Origin: Gammaproteobacteria bacterium
Lineage (GTDB): Bacteria; Pseudomonadota; Gammaproteobacteria; Ga0077536
Length of the DNA stretch: 64,000 bases
Assembly (NCBI GenBank): GCA_024234975.1
Contig: JACKNH010000008.1
Location: 124,001 to 188,000 of the forward strand
Reading direction: 5' to 3'
This document shows positions 8,726 to 17,547 of the stretch, piece after piece. Below the pieces are notes generated by a model that did not search any database, was not told the DNA's origin, and worked only from the letters and a program-made list of their open reading frames with translations. Both the position numbers and the translations under genes were made by a program. Position 1 is the stretch's first letter. Each line of letters opens with the position of its first letter.

Positions 8726-10020
8726 ACGGTCTGCCTCGCTGGCATGATGGTGCCGCTGCATTCTCCGAAACCGATCGGAACGTAATCGTCGGCCGTCGCC
8801 CTGGCATGAAAGGTCACGGTGTCGCCGTCTTCCAGCATCACGCGTCGGGTACCGTCGGGCAGTATCAGCGGCGTGGCGCCGAGTTCGGTCATTTCGACCA
8901 GGCAGGCGCGCGCCTCCTGCGCCGGGCCGGACACCGTGCCGGTCGCAACCAGATCGCCGGGTTCCAGCGGGGCGCCGCCGGAGCCCTGATGGGCGAGCAT
9001 CTGCGCCAGCGTCCAGAACAGGTCAGCGACATTGCTGCGAACGATGGTCGCCTTTGCTCCATTGGCGGTGATGAGGTCGACCGTGAGTTCGACGTTCAAG
9101 CCACCGCGCTTGCGATCGGCGGCATCGGTCAGGTAATCCGGAATGGCGGGTTCATCACCGGTGCGGCCACGGCCGGCGACGCGGAACGGCGCCAGCGCTT
9201 CCATGGTGACGATCCACGGTGAGATGGTGGTGAGGAAGCTCTTGCCCAGATGCGGTCCGAGCAGCATTTCATAAAACTGGATGCCGCGGGCGGACCAGTC
9301 GTTGACCAGGCAGCAGCCGAACAACAGCTGCTCGCCGCGCGCCACGTCCACCGGTTCGCCCAGCGCGGTGGCGGGACCGCCCAGCCAGGCACCGAATTCC
9401 AGTTCGAAATCCATCATCGGTTCCGGACCGTACTGCATCGCGCCGCCCGGCGGTGCGAACTGGCCATGCGGTCTGATCACCGGCGTGCCACTGGGCGCCA
9501 CCGAGCTGGCGCGGCCGTTGTAGGCCACCGGCAAGGTCGCCCAGCACGGCATCGGTGCCTTGTGCGTCATTTCACCCATCCGTCGAATGTGATCGGCCGA
9601 AGCGCAGAAATCGGTGAACGCGGTGGGCCGCAACGGCATTACCATCTTCACCGCGGATTGCGGCAGCAGCGTAACCTGCAAAGCATCGGCGTGCGCAGCG
9701 TTGGCCTGGCTGTACAACTGTGACAAGGCCGCGCGTAACGCGGAAACGCTCTCTGGCGGCGCGATCAGCAGATTGGCCAGCGATGATTCCGCGGCAGTCC
9801 TGGCGGCGTCGGTCGCCACACCTTCCAGCCAACCGCTGCTGAGCAACCGGGTCAGATCAATGATGCTGTCTCCCAGCGCGACGCCGCCCCGGCGCTCGCC
9901 GGCGATTTCAAACACGCCGAATGGCAGGTTCTGCAGGGGGAAATCCGTGGTGTCGGCATTGGCCGAAGCAAGCCAGCTGCGCAGCCTGGGATCATGGGTT
10001 GCGTTCAATTCAAAGGGCAT
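8722..10020 (-). CDS. fahA: fumarylacetoacetase
   Basis: A 432-residue protein matching fumarylacetoacetase (EC 3.7.1.2), which cuts 4-fumarylacetoacetate into fumarate and acetoacetate at the end of homogentisate (Tyr/Phe) breakdown. It has the two-domain plan: an N-terminal SH3-like domain starting with FPLQNLPFGVF, a linker, then the catalytic FAH domain. Visible motifs are TDFCASADH, MMDFELEFGAWLG (metal ligands), CCLVNDWSARGIQ, GKSFLTTISPW, and LEPGDLVATGTVSGP. Length fits the family. It overlaps the MBL gene upstream by 11 bp and the amidohydrolase downstream by 4 bp, so it is mid-operon. No homogentisate dioxygenase or isomerase is nearby, so its natural substrate here could differ. 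Confidence 0.93.
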   Translation of the reverse strand: MPFELNATHDPRLRSWLASANADTTDFPLQNLPFGVFEIAGERRGGVALGDSIIDLTRLLSSGWLEGVATDAARTAAESSLANLLIAPPESVSALRAALSQLYSQANAAHADALQVTLLPQSAVKMVMPLRPTAFTDFCASADHIRRMGEMTHKAPMPCWATLPVAYNGRASSVAPSGTPVIRPHGQFAPPGGAMQYGPEPMMDFELEFGAWLGGPATALGEPVDVARGEQLLFGCCLVNDWSARGIQFYEMLLGPHLGKSFLTTISPWIVTMEALAPFRVAGRGRTGDEPAIPDYLTDAADRKRGGLNVELTVDLITANGAKATIVRSNVADLFWTLAQMLAHQGSGGAPLEPGDLVATGTVSGPAQEARACLVEMTELGATPLILPDGTRRVMLEDGDTVTFHARATADDYVPIGFGECSGTIMPARQTV

Positions 10021-10996
10021 GTGAGCAGCCGTTCTTGTTGTGTTCGAGTTCTTTTACGTAGCGTCCCATTTCCTGGAACACCATGAAGGGACCACCTGCA
10101 ACCGGCGGCATGCCCCATTGGCAGTACAACGCATAGACGTTGGCGACAATACGTTCCGGATCGGTCCAGTCACGGCCGATGCTGTAATCGATATCGCGCG
10201 CGGCCTCGCGCCAGTCCATCCCGGCATCGAAGCGGGCGCGGGCGGCATCGCGCAGGGCGCTGAAGTATTCGCGCAGCGTGCGTACCGCGCCGACATCGGT
10301 GATGGGGCCGTGGCCCGGTACCACGACCTCCGGGTTCAGTGCTTCGATGAATTCACAGGCCTTGATCCAGTTCTCCACCGGTCCCGCCCACATGATCGGG
10401 TGCCCTTCGTTGAACAACAGGTCACCGGTGAATACGCAGCGGTCCTCCACGCAGAAGGCGATGGTGTCGGAATCGGTATGTGCGGGCCCCAGATCGCGCA
10501 GTTGCACGGTCTTGTCGCCCACTTGCAGCGTGAGTTGCTGTTCAAACGTGCGGGTGGGCAATGTGACTTCGTCGACACCGCTGAAATCAAATTTTCGGCC
10601 CATGGTTTCGTAGAGGAATTCGCCGGCTTCGCCCATAGCCTTCGGATCGCGCGACATCGCCAGCAGGCGCTTGGGATCGAAGCCGCGCATCTCATCGTGC
10701 GTCGTTGCCGTGGCGATGATCTCCGCATCGGCGACCAGCACGTTACCGAAAAAGTGATCCGGATTGGCATGGGTATTGAGTACGCGGTCGATGCGGGCCG
10801 CGCCGGGCAGGCGGTGGAAATCGTCGAGCATCGCGCGGGTCAGTGGCACACTCATCAACGTATCCACCAGCAAGGTTTCACCGCGGTCGACCACCAGACC
10901 GGCATTGGACCACCCCCAGGTGCCGTCCGGTTGTACATAGCCATATAGGCCGTTGCCCAGTTCATGAACGCCCTGGGTGAAAGGTCGATTTGCCAT
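10010..10996 (-). CDS. MBL-fold metallo-hydrolase
   Basis: A 328-residue metallo-beta-lactamase-fold hydrolase. The first metal motif is THANPDHFFG (HxNxDH variant of HxHxDH), followed by GPAHTDSD, FTGDLLFNEGHPI and VPGHGPITD, which supply the remaining His and Asp ligands. Start at 10996 follows AGGAG with 8-base spacing. It is the first gene of the leftward operon continuing into fahA (11-bp overlap). A 24-bp palindrome lies 36-59 bases before its start, suggesting control by the divergent TetR protein. MBL proteins in such clusters are often glyoxalase- or lactonase-like; the substrate is unknown. Confidence 0.85.
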   Translation of the reverse strand: MANRPFTQGVHELGNGLYGYVQPDGTWGWSNAGLVVDRGETLLVDTLMSVPLTRAMLDDFHRLPGAARIDRVLNTHANPDHFFGNVLVADAEIIATATTHDEMRGFDPKRLLAMSRDPKAMGEAGEFLYETMGRKFDFSGVDEVTLPTRTFEQQLTLQVGDKTVQLRDLGPAHTDSDTIAFCVEDRCVFTGDLLFNEGHPIMWAGPVENWIKACEFIEALNPEVVVPGHGPITDVGAVRTLREYFSALRDAARARFDAGMDWREAARDIDYSIGRDWTDPERIVANVYALYCQWGMPPVAGGPFMVFQEMGRYVKELEHNKNGCSHAL

Positions 10997-11031
10997 CTGA
11001 ATATCTCCTGGTGGCAGACGATTCTAATGCA

Positions 11032-11055
11032 GTAATTCCTGCTGGCAAGAATTAC
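11032..11055. promoter_or_regulatory. TetR operator candidate, site A
   Basis: A 24-bp imperfect palindrome: left half GTAATTCCTGCT, right half GGCAAGAATTAC; 10 of 12 positions are symmetric. It lies between the divergent MBL gene (start 10996) and the tetR gene (start 11128), the usual place for a TetR operator. A matching site occurs at 13945-13968. Confidence 0.72.
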
Positions 11056-11127
11056 GTGCCGGGACGGTGCTTGATCTCCTCCGGGCGAGTGCCGATAGTG
11101 GCAATCCTCGATTTCCAGGCACCAGGT

Positions 11128-11763
11128 ATGGCAAAAAAGAAGCCGGCAACAAAACGCGGCAAGGGACGTCCGCTGGCGGCGGGCAAAACAGTCGGCCGCG
11201 AAGCGCTGATCGACGCCACCCGGCAACTACTGCAGACATTGACGCCCGCGCAGGTCACGGTGACGGCGGTCGCACGGCAAGCGCAGGTGGACCCGGCGTT
11301 GGTGCGCTATTACTTCGGCAGTCGTGAGAACCTGCTGCTCGAAGTCGCCCAGGCGATTGCCCGCGACATCAAGGGCGATCTCCCCGCCGATGCCGCCGTC
11401 ACGCTCGCTGACCTGGTGCATGGTGCATTTCAGTTCACCCGTTCGGCCAAGCATATGCAGCGCCTGATGATCGAGGAACTCGATCTGGCCCGCTCACCGG
11501 CGGTGCGCGAAAAAGTGCGCGAGTGGAACCAGAAGCCGGTGCTCGACTACCAGCGCATGCTGGAGCAGGAAAGCGGCGCGGAGCCGGCTGAATTCGACGC
11601 TTTGTTTCTGCATCTCGCGGTCATTGGCATCAGCGATTTCTTTGTCGCCGGCGCGCCGTTGATCCGGCTGCTGGTGCCGCCCGGCACCGACATGAAAGCA
11701 TTATCCAATGCCTACGAGAATTTCATTGTCCGCCTGCTGATGGATGGTTTGCGCAAGCGCTGA
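11128..11763 (+). CDS. TetR/AcrR family transcriptional regulator
   Basis: Start chosen at the ATG at 11128 because the sequence then gives a typical opening: a basic tail (AKKKPATKRGKGRP), then the TetR helix-turn-helix. The recognition region reads TVTAVARQAQVDPALVRYYF, with the family-typical YYF before GSRENLL. The ligand domain fills the remaining ~140 residues; total 211. The longer frame back to 10990 would overlap the operator and the divergent gene. It is divergent from the MBL-fahA operon. It probably represses that operon and its own gene, and perhaps the monooxygenase operon that carries a second operator-like site. The inducer is unknown, perhaps an aromatic acid or ring-fission product. 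Confidence 0.9.
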   Translation: MAKKKPATKRGKGRPLAAGKTVGREALIDATRQLLQTLTPAQVTVTAVARQAQVDPALVRYYFGSRENLLLEVAQAIARDIKGDLPADAAVTLADLVHGAFQFTRSAKHMQRLMIEELDLARSPAVREKVREWNQKPVLDYQRMLEQESGAEPAEFDALFLHLAVIGISDFFVAGAPLIRLLVPPGTDMKALSNAYENFIVRLLMDGLRKR

Positions 11764-11773
11764 TTCGCGGCGC

Positions 11774-12748
11774 TCAAAGCCCGGGGAACTCCGCTTCCGC
11801 GACGCAGACATTGCGTTGCCGGCCCAGCACACCGATTTCGCCTTCCATCACGTCACCGGGTTTGAGGAACACGCCGAAGGCCGATCCATTGCCATAAGGC
11901 GAGCCGGTGCAGATGACATCGCCGGGTTCCAGCACCACGCGGTTGGACAGGTACTCGATCTGACGCTCGATGGAAATCAACATGTCGGACGTCGATTCGT
12001 CCTGGTAGACCTTGCGGTTGACCGCCAGCCGGATGTTCATCGCATAGGGGTCGCCCGCCACTTCGCGCGGTACCAGCAGCGGGCCGAACGGCAGAAATGT
12101 TGGAAAACATTTGCCGGACAACCAGTCGCCGCCCAGCGCCGAGCCGTCGCGGCGGAAAATATGTTCTCGCGCGGTGACGTCGTTGACCACGGCGAAACCG
12201 GCCACGTAATCCATGGCCTGCGCCGCGGCGACACGATGCGCGCGCCGGCCGATCACCACGCCGAGTTCGAGTTCCCAGTCCGGCTTTTCCACGTTGCTGG
12301 GCAATACCACCGGATCACGCGGGCCGGTGACACACGACGGCAGTTTGATGAAGCAGAACGGCAGGCCGGCCGCGCGCTGATCCATGACCTTTTCCGCCTG
12401 CGCCTTCAATTCCGCCGCGGTGAGATTGTCGTGCTCAGCAGTCCGCATCGACGGATCACCCATGATGATGCCGACCACGTGTTTGCGGTAGTTCGCGCCG
12501 GTACAGAACACCTGGCCCGGACGATAAGGCATCTGCACGTCGGCCTCGTCGAACGCCGCCGCATTGGCAAACGCGTTGTCGTCGGCCGCATATCCGGCAA
12601 GCATGGGTGATACCTGCGGCCAGTCCTGCAACAGCGCGGGAATCGATCTCGTATCACCCCAGTGTGCGAGCGGTACATACGTGTTATCGCGAACAAGCAC
12701 TGCGTTGAGTTCGCCGTCTGAATCAACCGTGGCCAAACCATATTGCAT
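11774..12748 (-). CDS. fumarylacetoacetate hydrolase family protein (acylpyruvase-like)
   Basis: A 324-residue single-domain FAH-fold protein, distinct from fahA. The start at 12748 gives an FAH-family N-terminus (MQYGLATVDSDGE); the open frame runs on to 13045 only as a shadow of the monooxygenase gene. Visible motifs are VFCTGANYRKHVVG, DWELELGVVIGRRA (acidic metal ligands), GFAVVNDVTARE, GKCFPTFLPFGPLL and VICTGSPYGNG. Members cleave acylpyruvates or isomerise or hydrate muconate-type dienoates. It lies 34 bp after the FAD monooxygenase gene and is probably co-transcribed with it, so the pair likely act on an aromatic substrate. The precise reaction is not determinable. Confidence 0.88.
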   Translation of the reverse strand: MQYGLATVDSDGELNAVLVRDNTYVPLAHWGDTRSIPALLQDWPQVSPMLAGYAADDNAFANAAAFDEADVQMPYRPGQVFCTGANYRKHVVGIIMGDPSMRTAEHDNLTAAELKAQAEKVMDQRAAGLPFCFIKLPSCVTGPRDPVVLPSNVEKPDWELELGVVIGRRAHRVAAAQAMDYVAGFAVVNDVTAREHIFRRDGSALGGDWLSGKCFPTFLPFGPLLVPREVAGDPYAMNIRLAVNRKVYQDESTSDMLISIERQIEYLSNRVVLEPGDVICTGSPYGNGSAFGVFLKPGDVMEGEIGVLGRQRNVCVAEAEFPGL

Positions 12749-12782
12749 AGCGAATATCTCTGATGTGATGGGGACTTGATCG

Positions 12783-13898
12783 TCAGTACGGTGCGGCCAG
12801 CCGCTGCATGGTATCGCCCAGCATACGGTTGGCGTCCATCTGGTTGCCGCCGGCCATTTCCATGTCACCGATGCGCACGGAGTTTTCCACCACCATGCGG
12901 GCGCGCTCGAAGCGTCGCGCAGTGAATGCCTGCAAGGCGCTTTCCACATCAACGCTACGCACGATTTCCTCAGCGAGTACCAGACCGTCTTCCGCCGCCA
13001 TGCCGGCGCCGGAAGCCATATGCGGTGTGGTGGCGTGCGCGGCATCGCCGATCAATACGATGCGCCCGCGATGCCACGGCGCCGGCAACAGCAACCATTC
13101 CAGCGGCCGGTAACTCACCAGGGATTCACTGCCCAGACCCGCGCGGATTGCCGGGACATCGCCGCCAAAAGGTTCAAGCAGCTTACTTACATGCGGCAAT
13201 TGCTGATCCGGTTCGTACCACGGGTTATCCGGGACGTGTTCAAGGATGAACAGGTAGACATGGGTCGCCGACACCGGATTGATGCCCAGCTTGACCGGCC
13301 CGCCGGTATAAATCTCGGTGCGGTCCACCCCTTGAGGGCGTGGGGCGACGATGCGCCAGCAGCCCTGGCCGGTGAATTGCGGCGGCGGAACCTCGGGAAA
13401 TAATGCGGCGCGCGTGCGCGAGTAGATGCCGTCGGCAGCGACGACGAGATCGTAGCGGCTTTGTCGGCCATCGGAAAAACGGACGCTTACCCCATCAGCA
13501 CCGTCGTCGTACCCAACGGCCTCCACGCCCAGATTGACCTGGATGCCGCCGGCTCTGACGCGGGTCGCGAGGATGTCGTGCAACACGCCGCGCATGATGC
13601 CGCCGCCGCGTTGAACCAGCGGCGCGTCCGGGGCTACAGGCGCTTCGAATATGAGATTGCCCGTGGGATCGCGCAGGCGGATGCCGGCGCCGATGAACCC
13701 GAGCTCCCGGATCTCGTCGAGCACGCCCAAATCATCGAAGGCCCGCAGGGAAATACCGGTCACGCTGATGCCGGCGCCATAGGCACGCCAGTGTGGATCG
13801 CTGTCGATCAGTTCAACGGCGACGCCTTGCCGGGCCAGCGCCAGCGCAGCGGACATGCCACCGATGCCGCCACCGACTATCAATACGGATTCAATCAT
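12783..13898 (-). CDS. FAD-dependent monooxygenase (aromatic hydroxylase type)
   Basis: Start at the ATG at 13898 gives MIESVLIVGGGIGGMSAALA, the GxGxxG dinucleotide-binding fold right at the N-terminus. About 371 residues. The internal DG motif reads VVAADGIYSRTR and the GD motif reads IVLIGDAAHATTPHMASG, the full set for class A flavoprotein hydroxylases such as salicylate or 3-hydroxybenzoate hydroxylases. These use NAD(P)H and O2 to hydroxylate an aromatic ring or a related cyclic substrate. It heads an operon with the FAH-family gene. A 24-bp palindrome like the one beside tetR sits 47-70 bases before the start, which suggests TetR control. Confidence 0.88.
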   Translation of the reverse strand: MIESVLIVGGGIGGMSAALALARQGVAVELIDSDPHWRAYGAGISVTGISLRAFDDLGVLDEIRELGFIGAGIRLRDPTGNLIFEAPVAPDAPLVQRGGGIMRGVLHDILATRVRAGGIQVNLGVEAVGYDDGADGVSVRFSDGRQSRYDLVVAADGIYSRTRAALFPEVPPPQFTGQGCWRIVAPRPQGVDRTEIYTGGPVKLGINPVSATHVYLFILEHVPDNPWYEPDQQLPHVSKLLEPFGGDVPAIRAGLGSESLVSYRPLEWLLLPAPWHRGRIVLIGDAAHATTPHMASGAGMAAEDGLVLAEEIVRSVDVESALQAFTARRFERARMVVENSVRIGDMEMAGGNQMDANRMLGDTMQRLAAPY

Positions 13899-13944
13899 GG
13901 CCGGGACTCCCTGCAAGCCGCCGGATGCGGCCGGGTTCGCGGAC

Positions 13945-13968
13945 GTTATTCCTACCAGAAGGAATTAT
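13945..13968. promoter_or_regulatory. TetR operator candidate, site B
   Basis: A 24-bp imperfect palindrome: left half GTTATTCCTACC, right half AGAAGGAATTAT. It agrees with site A (11032-11055) at 17 of 24 positions and lies at a similar distance before the monooxygenase start as site A does before the MBL start. Confidence 0.65.
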
Positions 13969-14010
13969 CGCGCGCAAGCGTCCTGGTGGTTGGCGGACCT
14001 GTGATGACGG

Positions 14011-15495
14011 TCAGTCTCTGGCCCGCTCGATAGCCCGTTCACGGGCATCCCGGGCGCGTTCGAGGTATTGCAGGCTGACGTAATACTTGTAGACATTTCG
14101 GACATAGGACACCGGTTCGCCGCTGACGGCACGGTACATACCAATTTCCACATTGCCGAACCACAGATTGGGATCGAACCCGAGACTGGCGGCGCGTTGC
14201 CGGGCGCGGGCGACACTGCGCGGCCCCGCGTTGTACGCGGCCAGCGCGAACAAGGTGCGATCCAGCGGCGCCACCGCTTCGTCGTTGAAGTAACGTTCGC
14301 GCAGAAAATCCAGGTATTTCACCCCGGCGTGGATATTGTTCTCCACGGTGCTGATGTCATTGATACCGATATTCGGGTCGGCGGCGGTGGTAGGTAACAG
14401 CTGCATCACACCCACCGCCCCCGCGGGTGAGCGCTTGGCCTGATTGAACTGCGATTCCTGGTAGCCCTGCGCAGCAATCATCAACCAGTTGAAGTCGTAT
14501 TGATCGGCATAGCGCTGGAACAGCGGCACCAGTCCTTCAAAGCGTGTCTGGTGATCGGCGCTCAAGGCCCGCTCAAGAATCGCGCTACCGTCGTCATAAC
14601 GTTCCAGCACCACGTTCCCCAGCAGCGTACCGGCGCGGACGCTGGCGATGAATTCATCCAGCAAGGCCTTCAATTGCGGACTGTCCTTGCGAATGGCCCA
14701 GCCGATATCCGTGCCGCGCTGGATGGCGATGTCCTCGTGAATGGTCACTGCGGGAAATGCCGATGCCCACAAGCGCGCCTTGAAGCTGTCGATGATCGTG
14801 GCGCGGTAGACGCCGGCGTTGACCAGATCGAGCAGGTCGGCATCCTCCAGGTATTCATCGGCTTCACGCACCCGTATCTGCCGCTGACCTTGCTCTGCAC
14901 GCTGAGCATTGAGCGCTTCCAGGTGTTCGAAATAGCTGCTGGATTTGCGAACGTAGACCGGTGTCCGTTTCAAGTCATCCAGCGAAGTGATGTCGGCCAG
15001 CGCCGGTCCGGTGACCAGCAATTCATCGACGTTTGCAATGACGGGCAGGGTGAAATCGACATTGACCGCGCGCGCTTGCGTGATGGCGACGTTGGCCGCC
15101 ACGATGTCGCCGCGTCCTTCGTTCAGGGCGGTGAACAGTTCGTTGCGCGCGACTGGAATGATCACAACGCTGGGCGCACGCACGCGGCCAATCCTGCTGT
15201 TGAGATGCTCGCCAAGCAGACGCGCCATCTCCACGGTGAGGCCGTGACGCTCAGCGCCATCGAACTGGAAGTACAAGGGGTTGTGTACCGTGAGTATGCG
15301 CAGGAAGCCGCGCTGGCGGATGGCGTCCCAATCACCCGGCGCTGGATCATCGAGATAGCCTGTGTACTCGGTACGCACCTGTTCGAGTGTGGCGGGCGCA
15401 TCATCGTCGCCGCAGCCCGGCAATAGCAACGCCAATGCCATCAGCCATGGCAGCGGCAGGCAACGCACGCGAACAGGCATCATGGGTTTGTGCAT
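14011..15495 (-). CDS. mltF: membrane-bound lytic murein transglycosylase F
   Basis: Start at 15495 gives a lipoprotein signal (core LPWLMALALL, lipobox LLPGC, Cys 28). About 494 residues. An N-terminal periplasmic solute-binding-like domain (RQRGFLRILTVHNPLYF onward, about residues 50-280) is followed by a C-terminal SLT lysozyme-like domain with the catalytic Glu in AAQGYQESQFN, then SPAGAVGVMQLLPTTA and ALAAYNAGPRSV. This two-domain plan is that of MltF, which cleaves peptidoglycan glycan strands to 1,6-anhydromuropeptides at the outer membrane. It is a housekeeping cell-wall gene on the same strand as its neighbours, but a separate unit. Confidence 0.93.
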   Translation of the reverse strand: MHKPMMPVRVRCLPLPWLMALALLLPGCGDDDAPATLEQVRTEYTGYLDDPAPGDWDAIRQRGFLRILTVHNPLYFQFDGAERHGLTVEMARLLGEHLNSRIGRVRAPSVVIIPVARNELFTALNEGRGDIVAANVAITQARAVNVDFTLPVIANVDELLVTGPALADITSLDDLKRTPVYVRKSSSYFEHLEALNAQRAEQGQRQIRVREADEYLEDADLLDLVNAGVYRATIIDSFKARLWASAFPAVTIHEDIAIQRGTDIGWAIRKDSPQLKALLDEFIASVRAGTLLGNVVLERYDDGSAILERALSADHQTRFEGLVPLFQRYADQYDFNWLMIAAQGYQESQFNQAKRSPAGAVGVMQLLPTTAADPNIGINDISTVENNIHAGVKYLDFLRERYFNDEAVAPLDRTLFALAAYNAGPRSVARARQRAASLGFDPNLWFGNVEIGMYRAVSGEPVSYVRNVYKYYVSLQYLERARDARERAIERARD

Positions 15496-15682
15496 GCGGG
15501 CTCCGATCGGACGTCTGTCGGAGTTTACCGGCAACGATGCAGTCCTGTCGTGCGGACAGGGCCGCAAATCCGGGTTGACCGCGTTGATGGCGATGCCTAC
15601 GATGCGAGGTGCTTATCGCATTCGTCACCGGTCCCGGTGGCGTTCAATCGTTTCTCCCATTCAAATTACAGGAGAGACACTC

Positions 15683-16465
15683 ATGATTGATGTACCACTG
15701 ACGCAACGGCGCCTTGTTGTGCAGACCTCGGCGATGTCCGCGATCACCATCGAATACGACCGTCCTTATGGCCGGACAGCCAACCCGGATTGCTGTTTCG
15801 ATATCTACCGGCCGTCGACCGGCAACGGTGAGTTGTTACCTGGGGTGGTTTTCGTGTCTGGCTATCCCGATGCACCCGGTGAAGCGCTATTCGGCTGCAA
15901 GCTGAAACAATGGCGATGCTATTGCGACTGGGCACGCCTGCTCGCCAGTCATGGACTGGTGGCCCTGACCTACAGCAATCAGCAGCCCTGGCGTGATGCA
16001 TGTGGATTGCTGGACCATATCAGCAACAACGCGGCGGCTTTGGGTATCGACCCAAACCGCATCGGCCTGTGGGCGTGTTCCGGCAACGGTCCGGTGGCAT
16101 GGGCGCTCATGGATCGCTTCAACCAACTGCGTTGCGCGGCGCTGTGTTATCCCTATATCTCCGATCTGCCCGGGCATGACGAAGTCGCCCGGGCTGCCAC
16201 GCAGTTCGGATTCGAAGTGCCGCGTACCGAGCCCTGGCAGTCACAGAGTCCGTTGCTGCTATGCAGAGCCGGCGAAGATGCGATGCCGGGTTTGAATGCA
16301 TCATTGGATCGGTTCATCACCCTTGCCCGGCCCAACCATTGGCCCGTGGAACTGCTTGATGTGCCGAACGCTGACCACGCCTTCGATACGGCACAACCTG
16401 ACGCCGCAGCGTGCACCGCCGTTGCCGCGATTGCCGAATTTTTTCTCAAAAATCTTTGCAGGTGA
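15683..16465 (+). CDS. alpha/beta hydrolase (dienelactone-hydrolase-like)
   Basis: A 260-residue alpha/beta hydrolase. The start at 15683 follows AGGAGAG; the open frame continues upstream only as a shadow of mltF. The likely nucleophile is the Ser in GLWACSGNGPVAW, where the last position of the elbow is Asn rather than the usual Gly. An oxyanion-hole region lies near VVFVSGYPD, and the catalytic His is probably in PNADHAFD near the C-terminus. There is no signal peptide, so it should act in the cytoplasm. It stands alone between mltF and a DUF817 gene. Dienelactone hydrolase or a small esterase are both possible; the substrate is unknown. Confidence 0.7.
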   Translation: MIDVPLTQRRLVVQTSAMSAITIEYDRPYGRTANPDCCFDIYRPSTGNGELLPGVVFVSGYPDAPGEALFGCKLKQWRCYCDWARLLASHGLVALTYSNQQPWRDACGLLDHISNNAAALGIDPNRIGLWACSGNGPVAWALMDRFNQLRCAALCYPYISDLPGHDEVARAATQFGFEVPRTEPWQSQSPLLLCRAGEDAMPGLNASLDRFITLARPNHWPVELLDVPNADHAFDTAQPDAAACTAVAAIAEFFLKNLCR

Positions 16466-16629
16466 CGACGGTCCCCGCGTCGACGACGCAAACGGGCAGA
16501 AAATGGCAGTCAGATGGCAAGGTGATGATTCCACGCGCCTGAAACTTGTGCCGTGGAACGCCTGAGTGAATGATGGCGCTGCCACCAGGATCACTTTGTC
16601 ACAGAACCGAAAGCAAACAAGACACTGTC

Positions 16630-17484
16630 ATGCAAGGTCATTCCCCTTCGATGTCTGTGTCAGATGTTGCAACGACATTGCCGGGTGATTCACTGCCTGT
16701 ACAAGCGCAATGGCTGTGGGATGCAATGTTCTTCATCTGGAAGGAAGCCCAGGCATGCATCTTCGCAGCCTTGTTCTTTGCTTCGGTCCTGTTCGTGCCG
16801 CATGGCGGCATTGGTCCACTGCCGCGTTACGACGTGTTGCTGCTGATCGCGCTGTTGATTCAGGGCTGGATGCTGTGGTCGCGTCGCGAAACGCTGGATG
16901 AACTCAAAGCCATCTGCCTGTTTCATGGCTTGGGTATTCTGCTCGAACTGTTCAAGACCTCCGATGCGATTCAGTCCTGGTCATATCCGGAGGCGGCGTA
17001 TACGAAGTTTTTCGGCGTACCGTTGTTCTCCGGTTTCATGTACGCCGCGGTGGGCAGCTATATCATCCAGGCGTGGCGATTGCTGTCGTTACGTATCGAG
17101 CATCACCCGCCACACTGGCTTGCCGGTGGTATCGCTGGTGCGCTGTATCTGAATTTCTTCACCCACCACTACATAGGCGATTTCCGCTGGTACCTGGCCT
17201 GCGCAGCACTCGGCTTGTATGCGCGTTCCAGGGTTATTTTCCGGCCGTACAAACGTGATCTGTGCATGCCGTTGCCACTGGCGCTGGTGTTGATCGGATT
17301 CTTCATCTGGCTGGCGGAAAACGCCGGTACGTTCTTCGGCTTGTGGGCGTATCCCCACCAACTCGGCGCCTGGGCGGCGGTCCATGTCAGCAAGTGGAGT
17401 GCCTGGTCGCTGCTGGTGTTGATGAGCTTTACCATCGTGGTCCAACTCAAGCACATCAAGGCCAGTGTGAACGTTCCCCGCTAG
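16630..17484 (+). CDS. DUF817 family membrane protein
   Basis: A 284-residue polytopic membrane protein with about eight hydrophobic segments. Conserved-looking stretches include WKEAQACIFAALFF near the start, ELFKTSDAIQSWSYPE, PLFSGFMYAAVGSYI, YLNFFTHHYIGDFRWYL and AENAGTFFGLWAYPHQ, which match the DUF817 family as I recall it. The function of the family is unknown. The start is uncertain: 16630 is given; an upstream ATG at 16570 is possible and neither has a strong ribosome site. The stop codon lies inside the palindrome CCCCGCTAGCGGGG (17476-17489), which may help end transcription. Confidence 0.82.
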   Translation: MQGHSPSMSVSDVATTLPGDSLPVQAQWLWDAMFFIWKEAQACIFAALFFASVLFVPHGGIGPLPRYDVLLLIALLIQGWMLWSRRETLDELKAICLFHGLGILLELFKTSDAIQSWSYPEAAYTKFFGVPLFSGFMYAAVGSYIIQAWRLLSLRIEHHPPHWLAGGIAGALYLNFFTHHYIGDFRWYLACAALGLYARSRVIFRPYKRDLCMPLPLALVLIGFFIWLAENAGTFFGLWAYPHQLGAWAAVHVSKWSAWSLLVLMSFTIVVQLKHIKASVNVPR

Positions 17485-17489
17485 CGGGG
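17476..17489 (+). terminator. short palindrome at end of DUF817 gene
   Basis: A 14-bp perfect palindrome, CCCCGCTAGCGGGG, spans the stop codon. It lacks a T-tract, so its role as a terminator is weakly supported. A near copy (CCCCGCGAGCGGGG) follows gnd at about 63169. Confidence 0.35.
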
Positions 17490-17547
17490 GCAGGCACCCT
17501 GCGGAGGTTGTGCGACCCGTGATAGAACGTTTCGCGTGACCTGCGCA

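Noticed and set aside
7757..8785. Long plus-strand reading frame opposite the amidohydrolase gene
   Set aside because: It has the codon pattern of an antisense shadow in GC-rich DNA and no recognisable motif; the minus strand holds a complete enzyme.
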